From Neurospora crassa OR74A (taxonomy: Eukaryota; Ascomycota; Sordariomycetes; Sordariales; Sordariaceae), in the NCBI RefSeq assembly GCF_000182925.2, contig NC_026503.1, positions 2,604,001 through 2,668,000 on the forward strand: DNA of 64,000 bases, written 5' to 3'. Under the pieces are notes generated by a model, which saw only the letters and a list, made by a program, of their open reading frames with translations, had not been told where the DNA came from and did not search any database. Positions 24,190 to 36,135 of the stretch are shown here, in pieces. How positions within the stretch are numbered: position 1 is the first letter of the stretch; the number at the start of each line of letters is the position of its first letter. Position numbers and translations under genes: made by a program.

Positions 24190-25758
24190 ATGAGAGAGCG
24201 CATCACCTTCATCCAGAAGCAAGGCGACTCAATCGAGCCAACCACGCTCAAGATCAAGGGCGGTGTCCTCAACGGCCCAGAGATCCAGGCTGCCCGTGAA
24301 GACAGACTCACCATTGCAATCGATGAGTTACCGAAAGACCTACAAGCGCTCTTGGGCACAGCTCATGAGCTTCACATCAGATATGTCAGCTCTCAACCAT
24401 ATGAGGCAATCACCCCTTTGCTAGCTAGGCTGCCGCCTGGCTTCCATCTGTTCTACACCCCGGCAGGGCAAGCCGATGCCACTTCCCCAGCGCTCTGCCT
24501 TGCCCTCAATCAAATTTTCGGAAATGTTCAGTGCGAAAACCCAGAGGTGAGGGTTGAATTCATCCTCCTCACCTGTACCATGGTGTTTGTGCTAACCGTC
24601 TTCACATAGAAGTCATTCACGACTCTGCCAAGGGACCGTTTCTCTCACTCAGCTGCCTACCAGTTCTACCAACCATCGGTAGACCTTTCCCCATTCATTG
24701 CACTCGTTAAAGAGAAGCTATGTTCATCTTCCAAGGACCAATCTTGCGCTGCCAGGGCCGACCGCTTGGCAAACGCCAGCTCTCTGGACATCTCATATGA
24801 TGCCATCTCTCACGCCGTCAAGCTCACTGCAACATGGCCCTACCAGAAGCAAGAGGTCCACGCGACATCCCGTCCACAGACACGGACCGAGGTTGGAGTC
24901 TTGAACTCGGACCGGCCAGGACACCTCGAGCCTCATGAGCTGGGAATTTCCGGTCTTCTCACCGTGCTGGGACAGGATAAAAAGCCGTCTGCAACTATGT
25001 TTGCCTTTGCCTCTCGACATCGTGATGCCGAGTCTAGCTTTTCCGCCGAGTTTCTGGAGCCAACAGGTCTTCACCCTACCCTCAAACTCAGGCTTGAGTC
25101 CAGCAAGCCACCTATCGAAGATGCCTACTGCTCACCACACGCCTACTTCACCCTTCCCAAGACCATCTTCGCCGATAGGCACCAACTATCGGATGACCTC
25201 TTTCTGGCCTCGAAGAATCTCACTGGTCTACGCTACATTTCTCAGCCCGTGGACCTTGAAGCTCCTGAATATGTTGAGAAGCGCTGGGGGTCTTCGCTTC
25301 TTCTGGAACTTTCCCCTCCCGAACATGAAGAATCAAAGTCTTGGACAGTACAAGTCCCCTTGCATCTGCGCTACCTATCTCCCGCTGAAGGCGGCTATAC
25401 CGATATTCAAGTTCCATACCCGGCTGTTTTCTGGGCTTGCGCGGCTGAGGAAGGTACCAAGTTCCCTAATAATCCGTTCGAGAAGGCCAACCTTGGCTAC
25501 GACGGCCTTTTCGGCCCTAGGACGGTATTCTGGCATGTCGAGCCTCGCCCGACAATTGGCAGCCGTTTGAGCAACATGATCAAGGTGCCAGTCCTGGACA
25601 CAAACAAGGCGGAGTGGGTAAGCGGCGGCACCGGGCTAGCGGTACTCCTTGGCTTTGCCTGGATCATGTGGAAGTTGTTCGGCGTGCTTTCAAAGTCTGG
25701 GTACCAAAACCAACCCTCGCAGGCTGCGGAGGTCGTCAAGGCCAAGAAGAATCAGTAA
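24190..25758 (+). CDS. pbn1: PBN1 / PIG-X, GPI-mannosyltransferase I subunit
   Basis: Two exons (24190-24546, 24610-25758) around a 63-nt intron (GTGAGG..ATAG) give 501 aa. PBN1/PIG-X is an ER membrane protein that stabilises the first mannosyltransferase of GPI-anchor synthesis (PIG-M/GPI14) and supports ER chaperone functions. The sequence fits: a large lumenal region with conserved Cys, Pro and Tyr positions (DAYCSPHAYFTLPK; LHLRYLSPAEGGYTDIQVP; PYPAVFWAC), then a single transmembrane helix near residues 462-484 (GLAVLLGFAWIMWKLFGVL) and a short Lys-rich cytosolic tail. No signal peptide is obvious at the N-terminus, as is usual in the family. It is divergent to the fusion gene, with no evident functional link. 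The start is the first in-frame ATG after several stops. Confidence 0.85.
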
Positions 25759-26988
25759 TGGTCAAGGGAGTGGGATGAGGCGAATGGGCGAAGTGTACCT
25801 GGAGACAAATGTAATATCCAAAATATTAAACGTAAGTCACGCCAGCAAATTCGAGGCTGACTGCAGCCCTTGTACACCTCGTTCTTTTTGATTGATCGAT
25901 ATCTGGCGCTTCACAGAATGATGCCGGGGTGGACAGCTCGGTGGCATGTAAGCCGAGTGGCTTGTTTCACGGTTTGTTTGCGTCTCCTATCTGCCTTCAG
26001 TTCTAGGTATTTTCGCTTCTTCCTTCGCTTCATGGCAAGACAGTTCCTTCCTAGGTCTTCAGCACCTCCGCCATTCTGCACAGCAACTATACCCAATGTT
26101 ACTGGGGCACTTCTTCCTTCTTTCATTCGTGACTGTTCTTTTGTCGGAGTATTAGATCAATCCTTGCCTTTGTTTGGAAAAGTGCTCAGCTTGCACCGCA
26201 GAGGTGGTACTGCACACTTTGGCTTCTTTGTCAACACTTACCAACACCCAACCATACACAAAAGGCAACACACCCCCACGTTGAATGAAGCTCTCTGCAG
26301 CCGAGGAGGACAGAACAGGGATCGTGTTGGAGAAGTATTTCTTCCCCACATTTCAAAGCTACTCTGTTAGAGCTTCCAAGGCTAGCGACCCAATGACGTC
26401 GTCTCCCTCTGTTCTCAGGATGCAGGTCTACACTACACTACCCTTCGCCAGTGCATGTTAAATCTCTTTCCCACCCAAGTGGCTCAAGTCAGCTGTGGAA
26501 TGTCAGAATAGGTCTGGCGAATATGGAAACCAAGTCCGCGGATAACTGGAGACTTCTCACCTATTCTTGCCCAATCAGCCGAGAGTCGTACAAATCTCGC
26601 CTCGCCTGCCTCTGGCTTCCTGTTCAAATGGCAGGAGTACACCCCGCAAAAGGCCCTTGAATACTCCAATCTTTCCATGTAGGGAACCAAGCTGGGAAAA
26701 GATCATCCAGGGGACCTGCAGCGTACTCTTCCGATGTCGACGTTGTCTCTTCGTTCTGGGAAGTAGTTGCGTCTGATCATTCGGTGCCGAACATCCAGGT
26801 CCGGAATGTCAGTTGGTACAAGTACCGGGCTCTTCCTCCCCGGTCTCCTCATTGTTTCCTCGTAATTCCAAACCAACTCGACCCTATCTTCTCGCTTCCA
26901 AGCAGCCGAAAAGCTTACGGAACCTCACCAAAGTCCTCTATTCGTTCCAAGTGCAGTGCAGCCACTATTCGCATCTCGAAGCATTAAG
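25759..26988. other. Intergenic region between pbn1 and the sulfotransferase-like gene
   Basis: About 1.2 kb between two same-strand genes. Its first part is pbn1 3' UTR and terminator, its last part the promoter of the next gene. A 166-codon frame (25870-26370) lacks domains and an ATG at its 5' end. Nothing else stands out. Confidence 0.55.
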
Positions 26989-28375
26989 ATGAGCAGCAGT
27001 CCGGATCGCAGACCCATCTTCGTGGCAACCCATCCTCGGGCTTGCTCCACGGCCTTCGAACGGGTATGTTCCGTCAGTTCGAAGAAGAGAAGAAGACCAT
27101 AGCCAAAAGTCTAATCAAATGTCAACTCCATAGGTGTTTATGACCCGCCCAGATGCCCTGAGTTGTGTGCACGAACCCTTTGGTGATGCCTTCTACTATG
27201 GCCCCGAACGCATGAGCACGCGCTACGACCATGACGAGGCCGCAAGAGAGAAGAGCGGGTATGCGGAAGTCCGGTACGACGATGTCATGGGCAGAATCTT
27301 GAAGGAGACGTTGGAGAACGACGTAAGTGTGCACCGAACCCTGTATCTCGTTCTATCTCTCCTCACGGGACATCATCTGCCGGCGACATTATTTATATAG
27401 TCTAACTCCGATTCCACTTCATAGAAGACCCGTGTCTTTATCAAAGACATGGCCTACTACATCGTGCCTCCCAACGGCGACCGTCCTTTAGGCCCGGCGC
27501 GCTCGCTCGATCGCCACCCCAACCCGGTAGCAGACAGCAACCCGACTATCATTCCCACCTCCCTTCTCATGCTCTTCCATTGGACATTCCTGATTCGCCA
27601 CCCACGAAAGGCCATCCCGAGCTACTACCGCTGCACCATTCCACCGCTGAACAAAAAGACGGGATTCGACGAGTTCATGCCCAGCGAGGCAGGCTACGTC
27701 GAGCTCCGCAGGCTCTTCGAATTCTTGCATGCCAAAGGAATCATTGCCGAGGAAAGCAAGTACGATTCCGAGGAGACGCGTAAGTCGAGGGGCACGATGT
27801 TTGGGCAGATGAAGGAAGACAGCGTGTCGGCATGGAGTGGTCCCGATAGAGACGAACGACTGGAGCAAGGCCCCGCGCTCAGCAGGCAGCTGGAAAACAT
27901 ACCAGGTCCCGTGAAGATCACGGTCGTTGACGCAGATGACCTGCTCGACGACCCGGAGGGCACGCTAAGAGCTTACTGTGAGGCCATCGGCGTGGACTTT
28001 GACCCCAAGATGCTCAAGTGGGATGACGATGAGAGCCAGAGGACAGCTAAGGAGGCGTTTGAGAAGTGGAACGGGTTTCACGATGATGCGATTGGGAGTA
28101 CCGAGCTGACACCGCGGTCGCATAAGGCTGTAAGTCTCTTGTTTACTATATCTTGTTTTCGCATCACTCTGGATGCTGTGCGGACGTTTTGATAAAGATG
28201 AAGCTAATGTTACATAACGGAACAGAAGACACCGACTCAAGAGGAAGAGGACAAGGAATGGAAGGAAAAATACGGCGAGGAGGGACAGAAGATAATCAGG
28301 GAGACGGTCGACAAGAATGTGGCCGACTATGAGTATCTCAAGAAGTTCGCTTTGAAGCCGAAAAAGATGGAGTAG
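26989..28375 (+). CDS. Sulfotransferase-like P-loop protein
   Basis: Four exons (26989-27063, 27134-27322, 27425-28129, 28226-28375) give 372 aa; introns are 70, 102 and 96 nt with standard borders. The N-terminus IFVATHPRACSTAFERVF resembles the 5'-phosphosulfate-binding strand-loop-helix of sulfotransferases, and LIRHPRKAIPSYYR matches the 3'-phosphate-binding motif, with Arg and Ser seven residues apart. A later segment (ITVVDADDLLDDPEGTLRAYCEAIGVDF) is typical of this fold, where the enzyme contacts the nucleotide and the acceptor is chosen. The acceptor substrate cannot be told. Related fungal proteins are common and mostly uncharacterised; some lack proven transfer activity, so I call it sulfotransferase-like. 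The C-terminus is Lys/Glu-rich. There is no signal peptide, so it is probably cytosolic. Confidence 0.8.
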
Positions 28376-29042
28376 GAGAACGAAACGGTTGTATGACAAG
28401 ACCCAAGTTTTGGGTCTTGTTCAGGTCACGCATCTGAGTTGTTATCATCAACATTGAGGGCCCCAATATCAATATTGGCAGAAGCAATGAATATCCGAGG
28501 GATCGCTGGCAAACATTAGGTTTTGTATCGAGACGGCATCAAAATATAGAGGGAACGGCATTATAGAAGGGTGTCTCGTCAATTCAAGGTGTACTTGCAA
28601 TGAGCAACGGGACGACACAGGAGAGATCTCAATGGCAGTTTAGCCACATCGATGAGCTCAAGTCTACTCCACACAAATTCCAGGAGGACTGCGGCATTGC
28701 ATAAAATAGTCATTTTTACAGAGAACTATGAATACAAACCCGGGTCAGCGAGGTCAATCGACCGACCTGTTTTTACCTAAAAAAAAAATACCCCCCACAC
28801 ATGTGATGATACAGAACAATTGTACACCCAGAGTATGATGGTTTATGGCCTAGAAGGGTGGCATGGACTGTCTTAAGAGAACTTTCCATTTCCGGGTTGG
28901 TTGTCCTCACTCACATACCTGCCCCGCTGTCTGCGGCGCTCAACCTTCACATCTCCTTCTTCCGACCGGAGAGCACCTCGACAAGGCCGCATTCCTCCTT
29001 CTTCCACCCCACCTAACCCCTTCCATGACTGACCATGACCCC
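28376..29042. terminator. Convergent 3' region, sulfotransferase-like gene / mL67
   Basis: About 0.67 kb between two converging stop codons, so it holds both 3' UTRs and transcript ends. A run of A near 28780-28788 and an inverted AAGACCCA/TGGGTCTT pair at about 28398-28419 could form a hairpin just past the first stop codon. Confidence 0.45.
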
Positions 29043-30019
29043 TTACTCGCTGCTCATCCTAATAGGCATCCTCTTCTTCTCGGCCTCGCCAGGGATACCA
29101 ACCTCATGGCTGACGTTATCGCTCCACTCCCTCGCGTGGAACTTATCCTGCTCGTTGGTCCAGTACACCGTTGCCCTTCTCAGCTGCCTCTTGACGTCGA
29201 CAACAGCCCCCTTTTCCACCGCCCCGCTCGCCTTCTTGATCTCGCCCACCAATTCTGACGAAGACCCAAGGCGAGACACCTGCCACATGAGGTTACCCTT
29301 GCCGGCTCCCGCCAGCACGGCCGCCATGTCGGCCACGCTGTTGGGTTTCTGGTCGTTGAGCTCCTGGCCGCGCTCACGCTTGGACTTGTGCATCAGCTTG
29401 CGGCCTTCCTCGGCCTCGTTGGCCCAGTCCAGCTCGTGCCGCTTCTTGAACTCTCGCAGCTTCTGGTAGACGGATCGGCCGACCGCACCTTGGTCCTTGC
29501 CCGCCAGCTCGATCATGGCGAGTGGGCGCCAGTAGTCCTTGCGGATCTTGCGGGGGACGAGGTTCTTGCCGGTGAAGGGTTGTTGGCGGATGAGGTGTTG
29601 GTGCTGTAGGAAGGGTTTGCCCAAATGGTTAGTTGATTGATTGGAACTAGAAGATGATGATGAAAAGAGGGCTTGACAAGGGAGGGAGGGTGGTTGCGTA
29701 CAGAGATAACGGGCTTGGTCGAGTAGATCACCTGGCCTTGCTCAATGTGGTGAAACGCCCAGATGCGATCGCCATGGCCCTTGGGGTTTCCCTTGTTTCC
29801 TGGCTCTGACTTGAGCTGCAGCCTGGATGGGCTCTTGAGCTCGACAGCCGTCTCCTCGGCCAATGGGCTTGTCTTGAGAACCGCTGTGGTCGGTTTTGGG
29901 ATGGCGGTGGTGGGGTGTGTGCTGGCGTGGCGCACGGCGCCGGCAACGTTGGTGACGGCGCTGAGACGCGAAACGCCGAAGGCCAGGCGGCCTATTGTCG
30001 AGGTCGTTACAGAGTTCAT
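29043..30019 (-). CDS. mhr1: Mitochondrial ribosomal protein mL67 / MHR1 family
   Basis: Two exons (30019-29702, 29603-29043) joined by a 98-nt intron give 292 aa. The conserved core starts at GDRIWAFHHIEQGQVIYS and continues after the splice through QHLIRQQPFTGKNLVPRKIRKDYWRPLA, which is the MHR1/mL67 signature (import of an aromatic-rich region, then a basic KDYWRPL motif). In yeast MHR1 is a large mitoribosomal subunit protein (mL67) and also takes part in mitochondrial DNA recombination. The N-terminal 50 residues are rich in Ser, Thr, Arg and Ala without acidic residues, fitting a mitochondrial presequence. The upstream region carries a CGGT repeat about 130 bp before the start codon. 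Confidence 0.8.
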
Positions 30020-31337
30020 GGCGAACTGTGTGTGGTTTGTATGTGTGGACGAACGTATAAGGAAAGTGTAGCACCACACGCCCACGTTAACGACGACGGG
30101 GAGTCTTCCGGCCTTGGACGGGACTGGCGCAGGCGCTGGAGCAATCGGTCGGTCGGTCGGTCGGTCGGTCGGTCGGTCGAGGAAGCCGGGTGTTGGTGAT
30201 CGCGTTACGAGGTGTTGGGGTTAGGTATACAGGTAGGCGGCAGGCAGGCGCGGAGACGGGGGAATCTGGAAACGGAACGGGACGGGGCTGCTCGCGCGCA
30301 CGCCTGGAGCAGCAAGCAAGTCGACTCGGATCGCGGAGGTCGGGACGGGACTCGGGGCTCACAACATTTTTTGGGTCCGTTAGGTTTCCACCAATTCGGG
30401 CCCTCCAATGCGCGGGAGTTGTGGGGAGGTGGGCTTTTGCCTGCCGGAGCTACAGTGTAGAGCGGGCTGAATCCAATCCCTGTCGTCTAAAGCTCCACGC
30501 GGGGCCAGCTCTTACACCAAGGCACATACATATCTCGTGTAAACAATCCTGCTCCTGCGTTTTGACAAATTCCCTGGATCCAAATTGACAAGCTTTTGGG
30601 GTTCATCCGAGACAAGCCTACCTTCCAGTTATGTGGTTGAGGTCGGGGTAGCTTTGTTTTTGGCCGTCTGCTCATGCTCAACAACAGTCGGGTCTAACCA
30701 GCAAGCCGGTCGGCACTTTGCCGGATCCTCCTCCCATGTAATCAACTTACATACACACAAGACGGGACATCTATTGCAAGGAACCGAGACTACTTGTTCG
30801 CCCTTGACCCAAGACTGGGGAACGGTCTGAGACCGGTGCGTTAGACTCACACCATAATCACATTTGTTCACCATTTAGCAGTTCACTTCAGTCATCGTGG
30901 CAACACGGAATCAGCTTTGTTACGGTAGTAGCTAAGTTGTATATGATCTTTGCACTGTACGCGGAAGGAGAGTATCATATGTACCTAGTGTATGTCAAGG
31001 ACCACGGCTGATGTAAACACATGATTTTGATTCCCACTAAATCTTCAGAATCAATTCTCCGCCGTTCTTTTAGATACATCATGTCTACCTCATGTGAATC
31101 ATAACATCTTTCGTTTCATATCATGTAACGTACCTAAACATACAGGCCCCAAACTCCAAATGCAAAATGTGCATGCTTTAAACCCCGAAGGCTATCCCAT
31201 TTTCAAATTCCTCAAGTCATGATACCAAATTTCCGTCTCCCTAACACTCGGGGCGTCCACGATTATCTTCTTCACTAATCCTCCTAGTCCACCTCTACGT
31301 CGTCGCGCATGACTGAGTCATCTTTCCTATTAGACAT
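30020..31337. other. Intergenic region upstream of mL67 and 3' of hsp98
   Basis: About 1.3 kb holding the mL67 promoter (near 30020-30400) and the 3' UTR of hsp98 (near 31337 and below). Apart from the CGGT repeat I see no distinct element and no gene. Confidence 0.55.
30146..30179. repeat. CGGT tetranucleotide repeat, about 8.5 units
   Basis: Perfect tandem CGGT units lie about 130 bp upstream of the mL67 start codon, probably in its 5' UTR or core promoter, where length changes could alter expression. Confidence 0.95.
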
Positions 31338-34121
31338 CTAGTCGTCGTAAAGATCCTCATCCATCTCAGATTCCGGCGCAACCTCGTCAACTGCGTCTTC
31401 CTCATCCAACATCATTTCGTCGTCCTCATCATTGACCTCGGGATGGTTGGGAAGGACTGTAATCTTGCCGTCTTGGACGACAACCCTGGCAACCTCACCG
31501 TCGCGGATGCTGCCACGGAGGATCAAAACGGCCAAGCGGTTCAGAACCTCCTTCTCAAGCACACGTTGCAGTGGTCTAGCGCCATAAGCTGGCGAGTAAC
31601 CAAGAGCACCCAGCTTGTCTTTGGCTTCTTCCGACACCTCGATTTTGACATTGCGATCGTTGTCTTGGAGCCGCTTCTGGATTTCCGCAATGCGTAGCTC
31701 GACAATCTTGCGGATCTCGCGACGAGTGAGACGGTTGAAGATGACAATTGAGCTGATACGGTTGAGGAACTCGGGAAGGAAGTAGTTGCGCAGGGCGTTC
31801 ATGACAAGCTCGCGAGTGGTTGGATCAATCTTGCCGTCCTTGGCGTTGGGACGAGAAAGGTACTCAGCACCCAAGTTAGACGTCATGACAACGATGCAGT
31901 TCCTGGCATCGACGACTCTGCCCTGACCGTCCGTGATACGACCGTCATCCATGAGCTGTAGCAGAACGGTCAAGACCTCCTTGGCTGCCTTTTCAACCTC
32001 GTCAAAGAGAAGGATGGAGAACGGCTTGCGGCGAAGGGCCTCAGTCAGCTGGCCACCAGAGTCGTGACCGACGTAGCCGGGAGGAGCACCAATCATGCGG
32101 CTGAGAGAGTGACGCTCCTGATACTCAGACATGTCGAAACGGATCATGGCCTTAGGATCATCAAACAGGAACTCGGCAAGAGCCTTGGTGAGCAGAGTCT
32201 TACCGGTACCCGAAGGACCGCAGAACAGGAAGCTGGGAGGCTGGTTGGGGTTGGAGAGACCCGACCGCTGCAGTCTGATAGCGTTGGACACAGACTGAAC
32301 GGCCTCCTTCTGACCGACAACAATCTTGCTGAGATGCTTCTCCATGTGCAAAAGCTTCTCCTTCTCGCTGGTCTTGAGGCGTGTGACGGGAATACCGGTC
32401 CACCGTGCTACAATCTCGTTGATCTGATCGGGACCAACGACATCGGTGATCATGGCACCGCCGGTTTCGGCCGCAGCGGCGTTGAGCGCAGCGTCAGCCG
32501 CAGCCTTTTCCTTCTCAAGCCTCTTGATTACTGCCTCCTGCTCGGGGATGGCGTAATACTGAAGATCAGCAGCACGGCTGTGATCTCCCATTCTGCTAGC
32601 CTCTTCGGCCTTTTGTCTCAAGCTCTCAAGCTTCATCCTGGCTTCCTGGAGAGCCTTGGCTCTCTGTTTCTCCTGTTCGTATTTCTCACGGAGGGGTCTG
32701 AGCTCCTCCTCCACATTCTCGGCATCCTTCTTCGCCTGTTCAAGACGAGCCTTGGAAGCCTCATCCTTCTCGCGAGACAAGGCGTGAATCTCAATCTTGA
32801 GCTGACGCAACTTGCGCTCCAAGGAATCGATGATTTCGGGCTGCGATTCTCGAGCGACTCTGACTGCGGCAGCCGCCTCGTCGATCAAATCGATAGCCGA
32901 ATCAGGAAGTCTGCGGGAAGTGAGGTAGCGGGCCGCAAGATTTGCAGCGGCCACAATGGCAGCATCGGAAATAGTGACACCATGGTGCACCTCGTACTTC
33001 TCCTTGAGACCACGTAGAATGGAGATTGTCTCAGAAACGGAAGGCTCCTTGACAATGACCTGCTGGAAACGACGTTCAAAGGCAGCATCCTTCTCGATGT
33101 ACTTGCGGTACTCGGCCAGGGTGGTAGCGCCAATGCAGTGAAGCTGACCACGGGCGAGCATTGGCTTCAAAAGGTTGGCCGCATCCATGCCACCTTCTCC
33201 GGACGCGCCAGCGCCCATGAGCAAATGGATTTCATCGATGAAAAGGATGATCATCTCCTTGGACTCGGAGATCTCCTTCAGAACTCCCTTCATGCGCTCT
33301 TCAAACTCACCCCTGTACTTGCTACCAGCCACCAGGGCACCGACATCAAGAGACAGAAGCTTGCAGTTGGCCAGATTGTCGGGCACATCAGCGTTGACGA
33401 TGCGCTGAGCGAGACCCTCAACGACGGTAGTCTTACCGACACCAGGCTCACCGATAAGGACAGGGTTGTTCTTGGTACGACGTGAAAGAATACGGATCAC
33501 TCTCCGAATTTCCTCCTCACGACCAATGACGGGATCAATCTTGCCTTCCCTGGCCATGGCTGTCATATCAATGGTGAACTTGGCGAGATTCTCGTGCTCC
33601 TCTTCAGTGTCAGCATTGCGAGAGTCGACGCGCTTGGTACCGCGAATGGCCTGGATGGCATCGGTAACGAGCTTTGGCTTGGGAATGTTGGCCTCCTTGA
33701 GCGCATTCATGATCGAGGGCTCCTCGGCCAGGGCTGTGATAAGGTGGTCGACGGCAATGTATGTGTCTTTTTGCGTCTTCTGCAGCTCGTTGGCCTTGCG
33801 CAGGACTGTATGGAAGGAAGGAGCCATCGAGACATGGTCGGGAGGAGGGTCTTGGCTGGGGAGGCGGACGAGGGCCTTCTTGAGGGCGCGGTCGAACAGC
33901 TGGGGATCGCCGTGGGCTCTCTCAATGACTTGGCGGAAGAGAGAGCTGGTTGCCCCGGCTGGTGCATTTTGCTGGTCCTTGCTCGGATCTGGGAGAGGGT
34001 CGAGAAGCGCGACTGCCAGATGAACGGGGAGGAGTTGCGAGTGGGCGTATTGCTCTGCCAGGGCCATGGCATCCTCCAATGCCTTCTTGGCCCGGTCTGT
34101 AAATTCCATTTTCGACGTCAT
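31338..34121 (-). CDS. hsp98: HSP98, Hsp104/ClpB protein disaggregase
   Basis: One uninterrupted exon encodes 927 aa, the full length of the family. It forms a hexameric AAA+ ring that pulls polypeptides out of aggregates with Hsp70/Hsp40 after heat stress, in cytosol and nucleus. In order: Clp N-domain (~1-150), NBD1 with Walker [10 protein letters not shown] and Walker B LFIDEIH, a long coiled-coil middle domain (about 410-530, Lys/Glu/Arg-rich), NBD2 with Walker A GPSGTGKT and Walker [10 protein letters not shown], pore-loop tyrosines (KYRGEF; GYVGHD), and a very acidic C-terminal tail ending DEDLYDD, like the tail that binds TPR cochaperones in Hsp104. The absence of introns suits a heat-shock gene, since splicing fails in severe heat. 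The protein matches what I remember of N. crassa HSP98. An MTSKMEF start makes the second Met at residue 5 a possible alternative. Confidence 0.97.
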   Translation of the reverse strand: MTSKMEFTDRAKKALEDAMALAEQYAHSQLLPVHLAVALLDPLPDPSKDQQNAPAGATSSLFRQVIERAHGDPQLFDRALKKALVRLPSQDPPPDHVSMAPSFHTVLRKANELQKTQKDTYIAVDHLITALAEEPSIMNALKEANIPKPKLVTDAIQAIRGTKRVDSRNADTEEEHENLAKFTIDMTAMAREGKIDPVIGREEEIRRVIRILSRRTKNNPVLIGEPGVGKTTVVEGLAQRIVNADVPDNLANCKLLSLDVGALVAGSKYRGEFEERMKGVLKEISESKEMIILFIDEIHLLMGAGASGEGGMDAANLLKPMLARGQLHCIGATTLAEYRKYIEKDAAFERRFQQVIVKEPSVSETISILRGLKEKYEVHHGVTISDAAIVAAANLAARYLTSRRLPDSAIDLIDEAAAAVRVARESQPEIIDSLERKLRQLKIEIHALSREKDEASKARLEQAKKDAENVEEELRPLREKYEQEKQRAKALQEARMKLESLRQKAEEASRMGDHSRAADLQYYAIPEQEAVIKRLEKEKAAADAALNAAAAETGGAMITDVVGPDQINEIVARWTGIPVTRLKTSEKEKLLHMEKHLSKIVVGQKEAVQSVSNAIRLQRSGLSNPNQPPSFLFCGPSGTGKTLLTKALAEFLFDDPKAMIRFDMSEYQERHSLSRMIGAPPGYVGHDSGGQLTEALRRKPFSILLFDEVEKAAKEVLTVLLQLMDDGRITDGQGRVVDARNCIVVMTSNLGAEYLSRPNAKDGKIDPTTRELVMNALRNYFLPEFLNRISSIVIFNRLTRREIRKIVELRIAEIQKRLQDNDRNVKIEVSEEAKDKLGALGYSPAYGARPLQRVLEKEVLNRLAVLILRGSIRDGEVARVVVQDGKITVLPNHPEVNDEDDEMMLDEEDAVDEVAPESEMDEDLYDD

Positions 34122-36135
34122 GATGAATTAGTGTGCGAGACTCTGTTGGTCCCTACAGAATTTGTGTGGTGTTGTGTTTCGATTGGGGGTGTGTGTGTAT
34201 GTGTTATTGTTGATGTACAAAAGAGAAAAATCGCGGAAATGTTGAGATGAAGCTAGTGTGACGTGAGGCTTCACTCTTGATGTATATCTTGGAGAAGAAA
34301 AGAACAATTGTGTTTGGGGTATCTCTTAGTAGACTTTTGTGTTTTGATCTGGGGAACAAACAAAGAATCGCTGACGGGGGGGAGAGGTCAGAAGGAGTGG
34401 AATTTATTCGTGAGCCTTGGTGGGGAGAGAAGTCGCGAGTTGATGCCCGAGCTGGCCGTGCAAGAGCAAGTGGGATGAGTATCTACCTCTAGCTGCTTCT
34501 CGATGGTCCTCGCAGCCTGTCGCAAGTAGAGGTAGCTGTGCGGGCGGGCGCACGGGAAGCGACGACATCATAGTGACAAGCAAGCAGGCTGCCCGCAAGA
34601 ACGAAGCGACTCGAATCTTCAGCGGTCTTCCTGTCACCATATACTGTTGGCTCCTGTTCGGGCTTGAGGGGTATAAAGTGGGTACCTGGAGGGCGGGGCA
34701 CATGGAAGCTTTCCAGTGGGGTCCGCGCTTTCGGACTGTCTCTCCGTCATCGCAGTACCTGCATCGACCTGACTCCAACCAGAGAGGATTGTCGAGACCC
34801 AAACAGCTGGACGTTACTGCAATGCTTCTTTTCACTTCCGTCTTCTCCTTCCACTATAATCCTTCACCGTTGTTCTTTGTCTTCGTTTGCGCAGATGAAC
34901 AACAAGGGACGTTCTCTCCCAGTTGGACGAACCACAATGTCGGTATCCTCACACTCCAGCATCTCTCTCTCACCATACATACCTTTTCCCATCTACAGGT
35001 CTGGCCAAGAAGGCGCAGTAAGGTCTTCGGCGATTACCGCGTAAGGGAAGCTCCTTGCGCATCCGTGATTTCTACGACGAGATAGTCGAATACGTAATGT
35101 TGCGCATCGTGGTGGGTTGGGTATCATGAGATTCCTCTAACCAGCGCGCCCAACGTGAGCCAGTTTGGTTGGTCACACTTCATATTCCTTCGAGATGGAT
35201 GAATTCGGTGCATTCGGTGGTATTCTATACCACAATACTCCCACGTCTCGTTTGCCACTATGTAGTCATCAACACCTCCCCACTTGAGAACCTCGGACAG
35301 GAACGGAGACACTGGTTGAGGAGTCTGAATGGCAATCGATCAACTCGATGCTTGATACTAGTTTGGCTTCTTTTTGTGTCAGTAGAAGTTGACTTATAAT
35401 CCCTCTTTGATGGGTGCAAGGCCATGGCTCGACCCATTCACGACCAGAACCACAAGCTGCCACTTCCAACGTCAAGTGGCCTTCTAGTTACGCTTTTGTC
35501 AGTTGAACAGCGAGCTTCTTTGCTGCGATATCACTCCGATATGCATTACAATCTCTGGAAAGCTAACTTGCACGGTTAACCCTGCCAGCAATCTGGGCTA
35601 CCAGGACGATTGAGAAGTCAGCCAGGCTCGCCGCGCAGGAAAACAATCGTGTAGATGAGGACCGAATCCTGAAAGAGAGTAGCCCGCTGGATACAGCTGG
35701 AGATCATTGGCCTCGACTGGGGTTTGTTTCTTCCATCACACCAGGACTTGGATGAACATCGCGATGCAGGAGTTCCCTCTGGAAATATAAACTTCATGGA
35801 TGTGGCATATTATCCGCTTCAGGTTGTCACTTCAGTTGCCGGCCTGTGACAGTGTCGCTAGGGCGGCACGCTGGGGTCGCGCACGGCAAACGTAGAAGCG
35901 GGTAAAAGTGGGACTCGGCTATTTTAGCTACGAGTATCCACTGCAGCCATTGCATCTAAAGCGGAGAATTGATGGCTTGGCGTCTCCCCATTATCGGAAG
36001 AGTGGGTTTCCTTGTCGATAAAAAAAAGTTCTGGCAGAGAAACGCGGGCGAACCTCCATCGGTTGCGGCTGTCAGCGCTTGGAGATTCCCTCGCATTGCA
36101 TCACCAACTCCATCAATTCACAACACACCGACAAG
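34122..36135. promoter_or_regulatory. Divergent intergenic region, hsp98 / nip7
   Basis: About 2 kb between the start codons of hsp98 (minus) and nip7 (plus). The hsp98-proximal part contains TG-rich leader sequence (34160-34215) and purine-rich GAAGAAAAGAA at about 34292. A heat-shock-element-like block lies near 34597-34631. The nip7-proximal part shows nothing distinctive. No coding gene is supported. Confidence 0.55.
34597..34631. promoter_or_regulatory. Candidate heat shock element upstream of hsp98
   Basis: The block contains AGAAC, GAAGC and an inverted pair GAATCTTC at 34613-34620 (nGAAnnTTCn), followed by another TTC. It is about 490 bp upstream of the hsp98 start. Two correctly spaced inverted units are short of the usual three, so this is a weak call supported mainly by its position. 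Confidence 0.35.

Noticed and set aside
25870-26370. 166-codon frame between pbn1 and the sulfotransferase-like gene
   Set aside because: No ATG at its 5' end, no domain, and it lies where a 3' UTR and a promoter are expected.
32064-33017. Long antisense open frame inside hsp98
   Set aside because: It is the mirror of a strongly biased coding sequence; it has no domain and lies wholly within the disaggregase gene. The same holds for 33594-34250.
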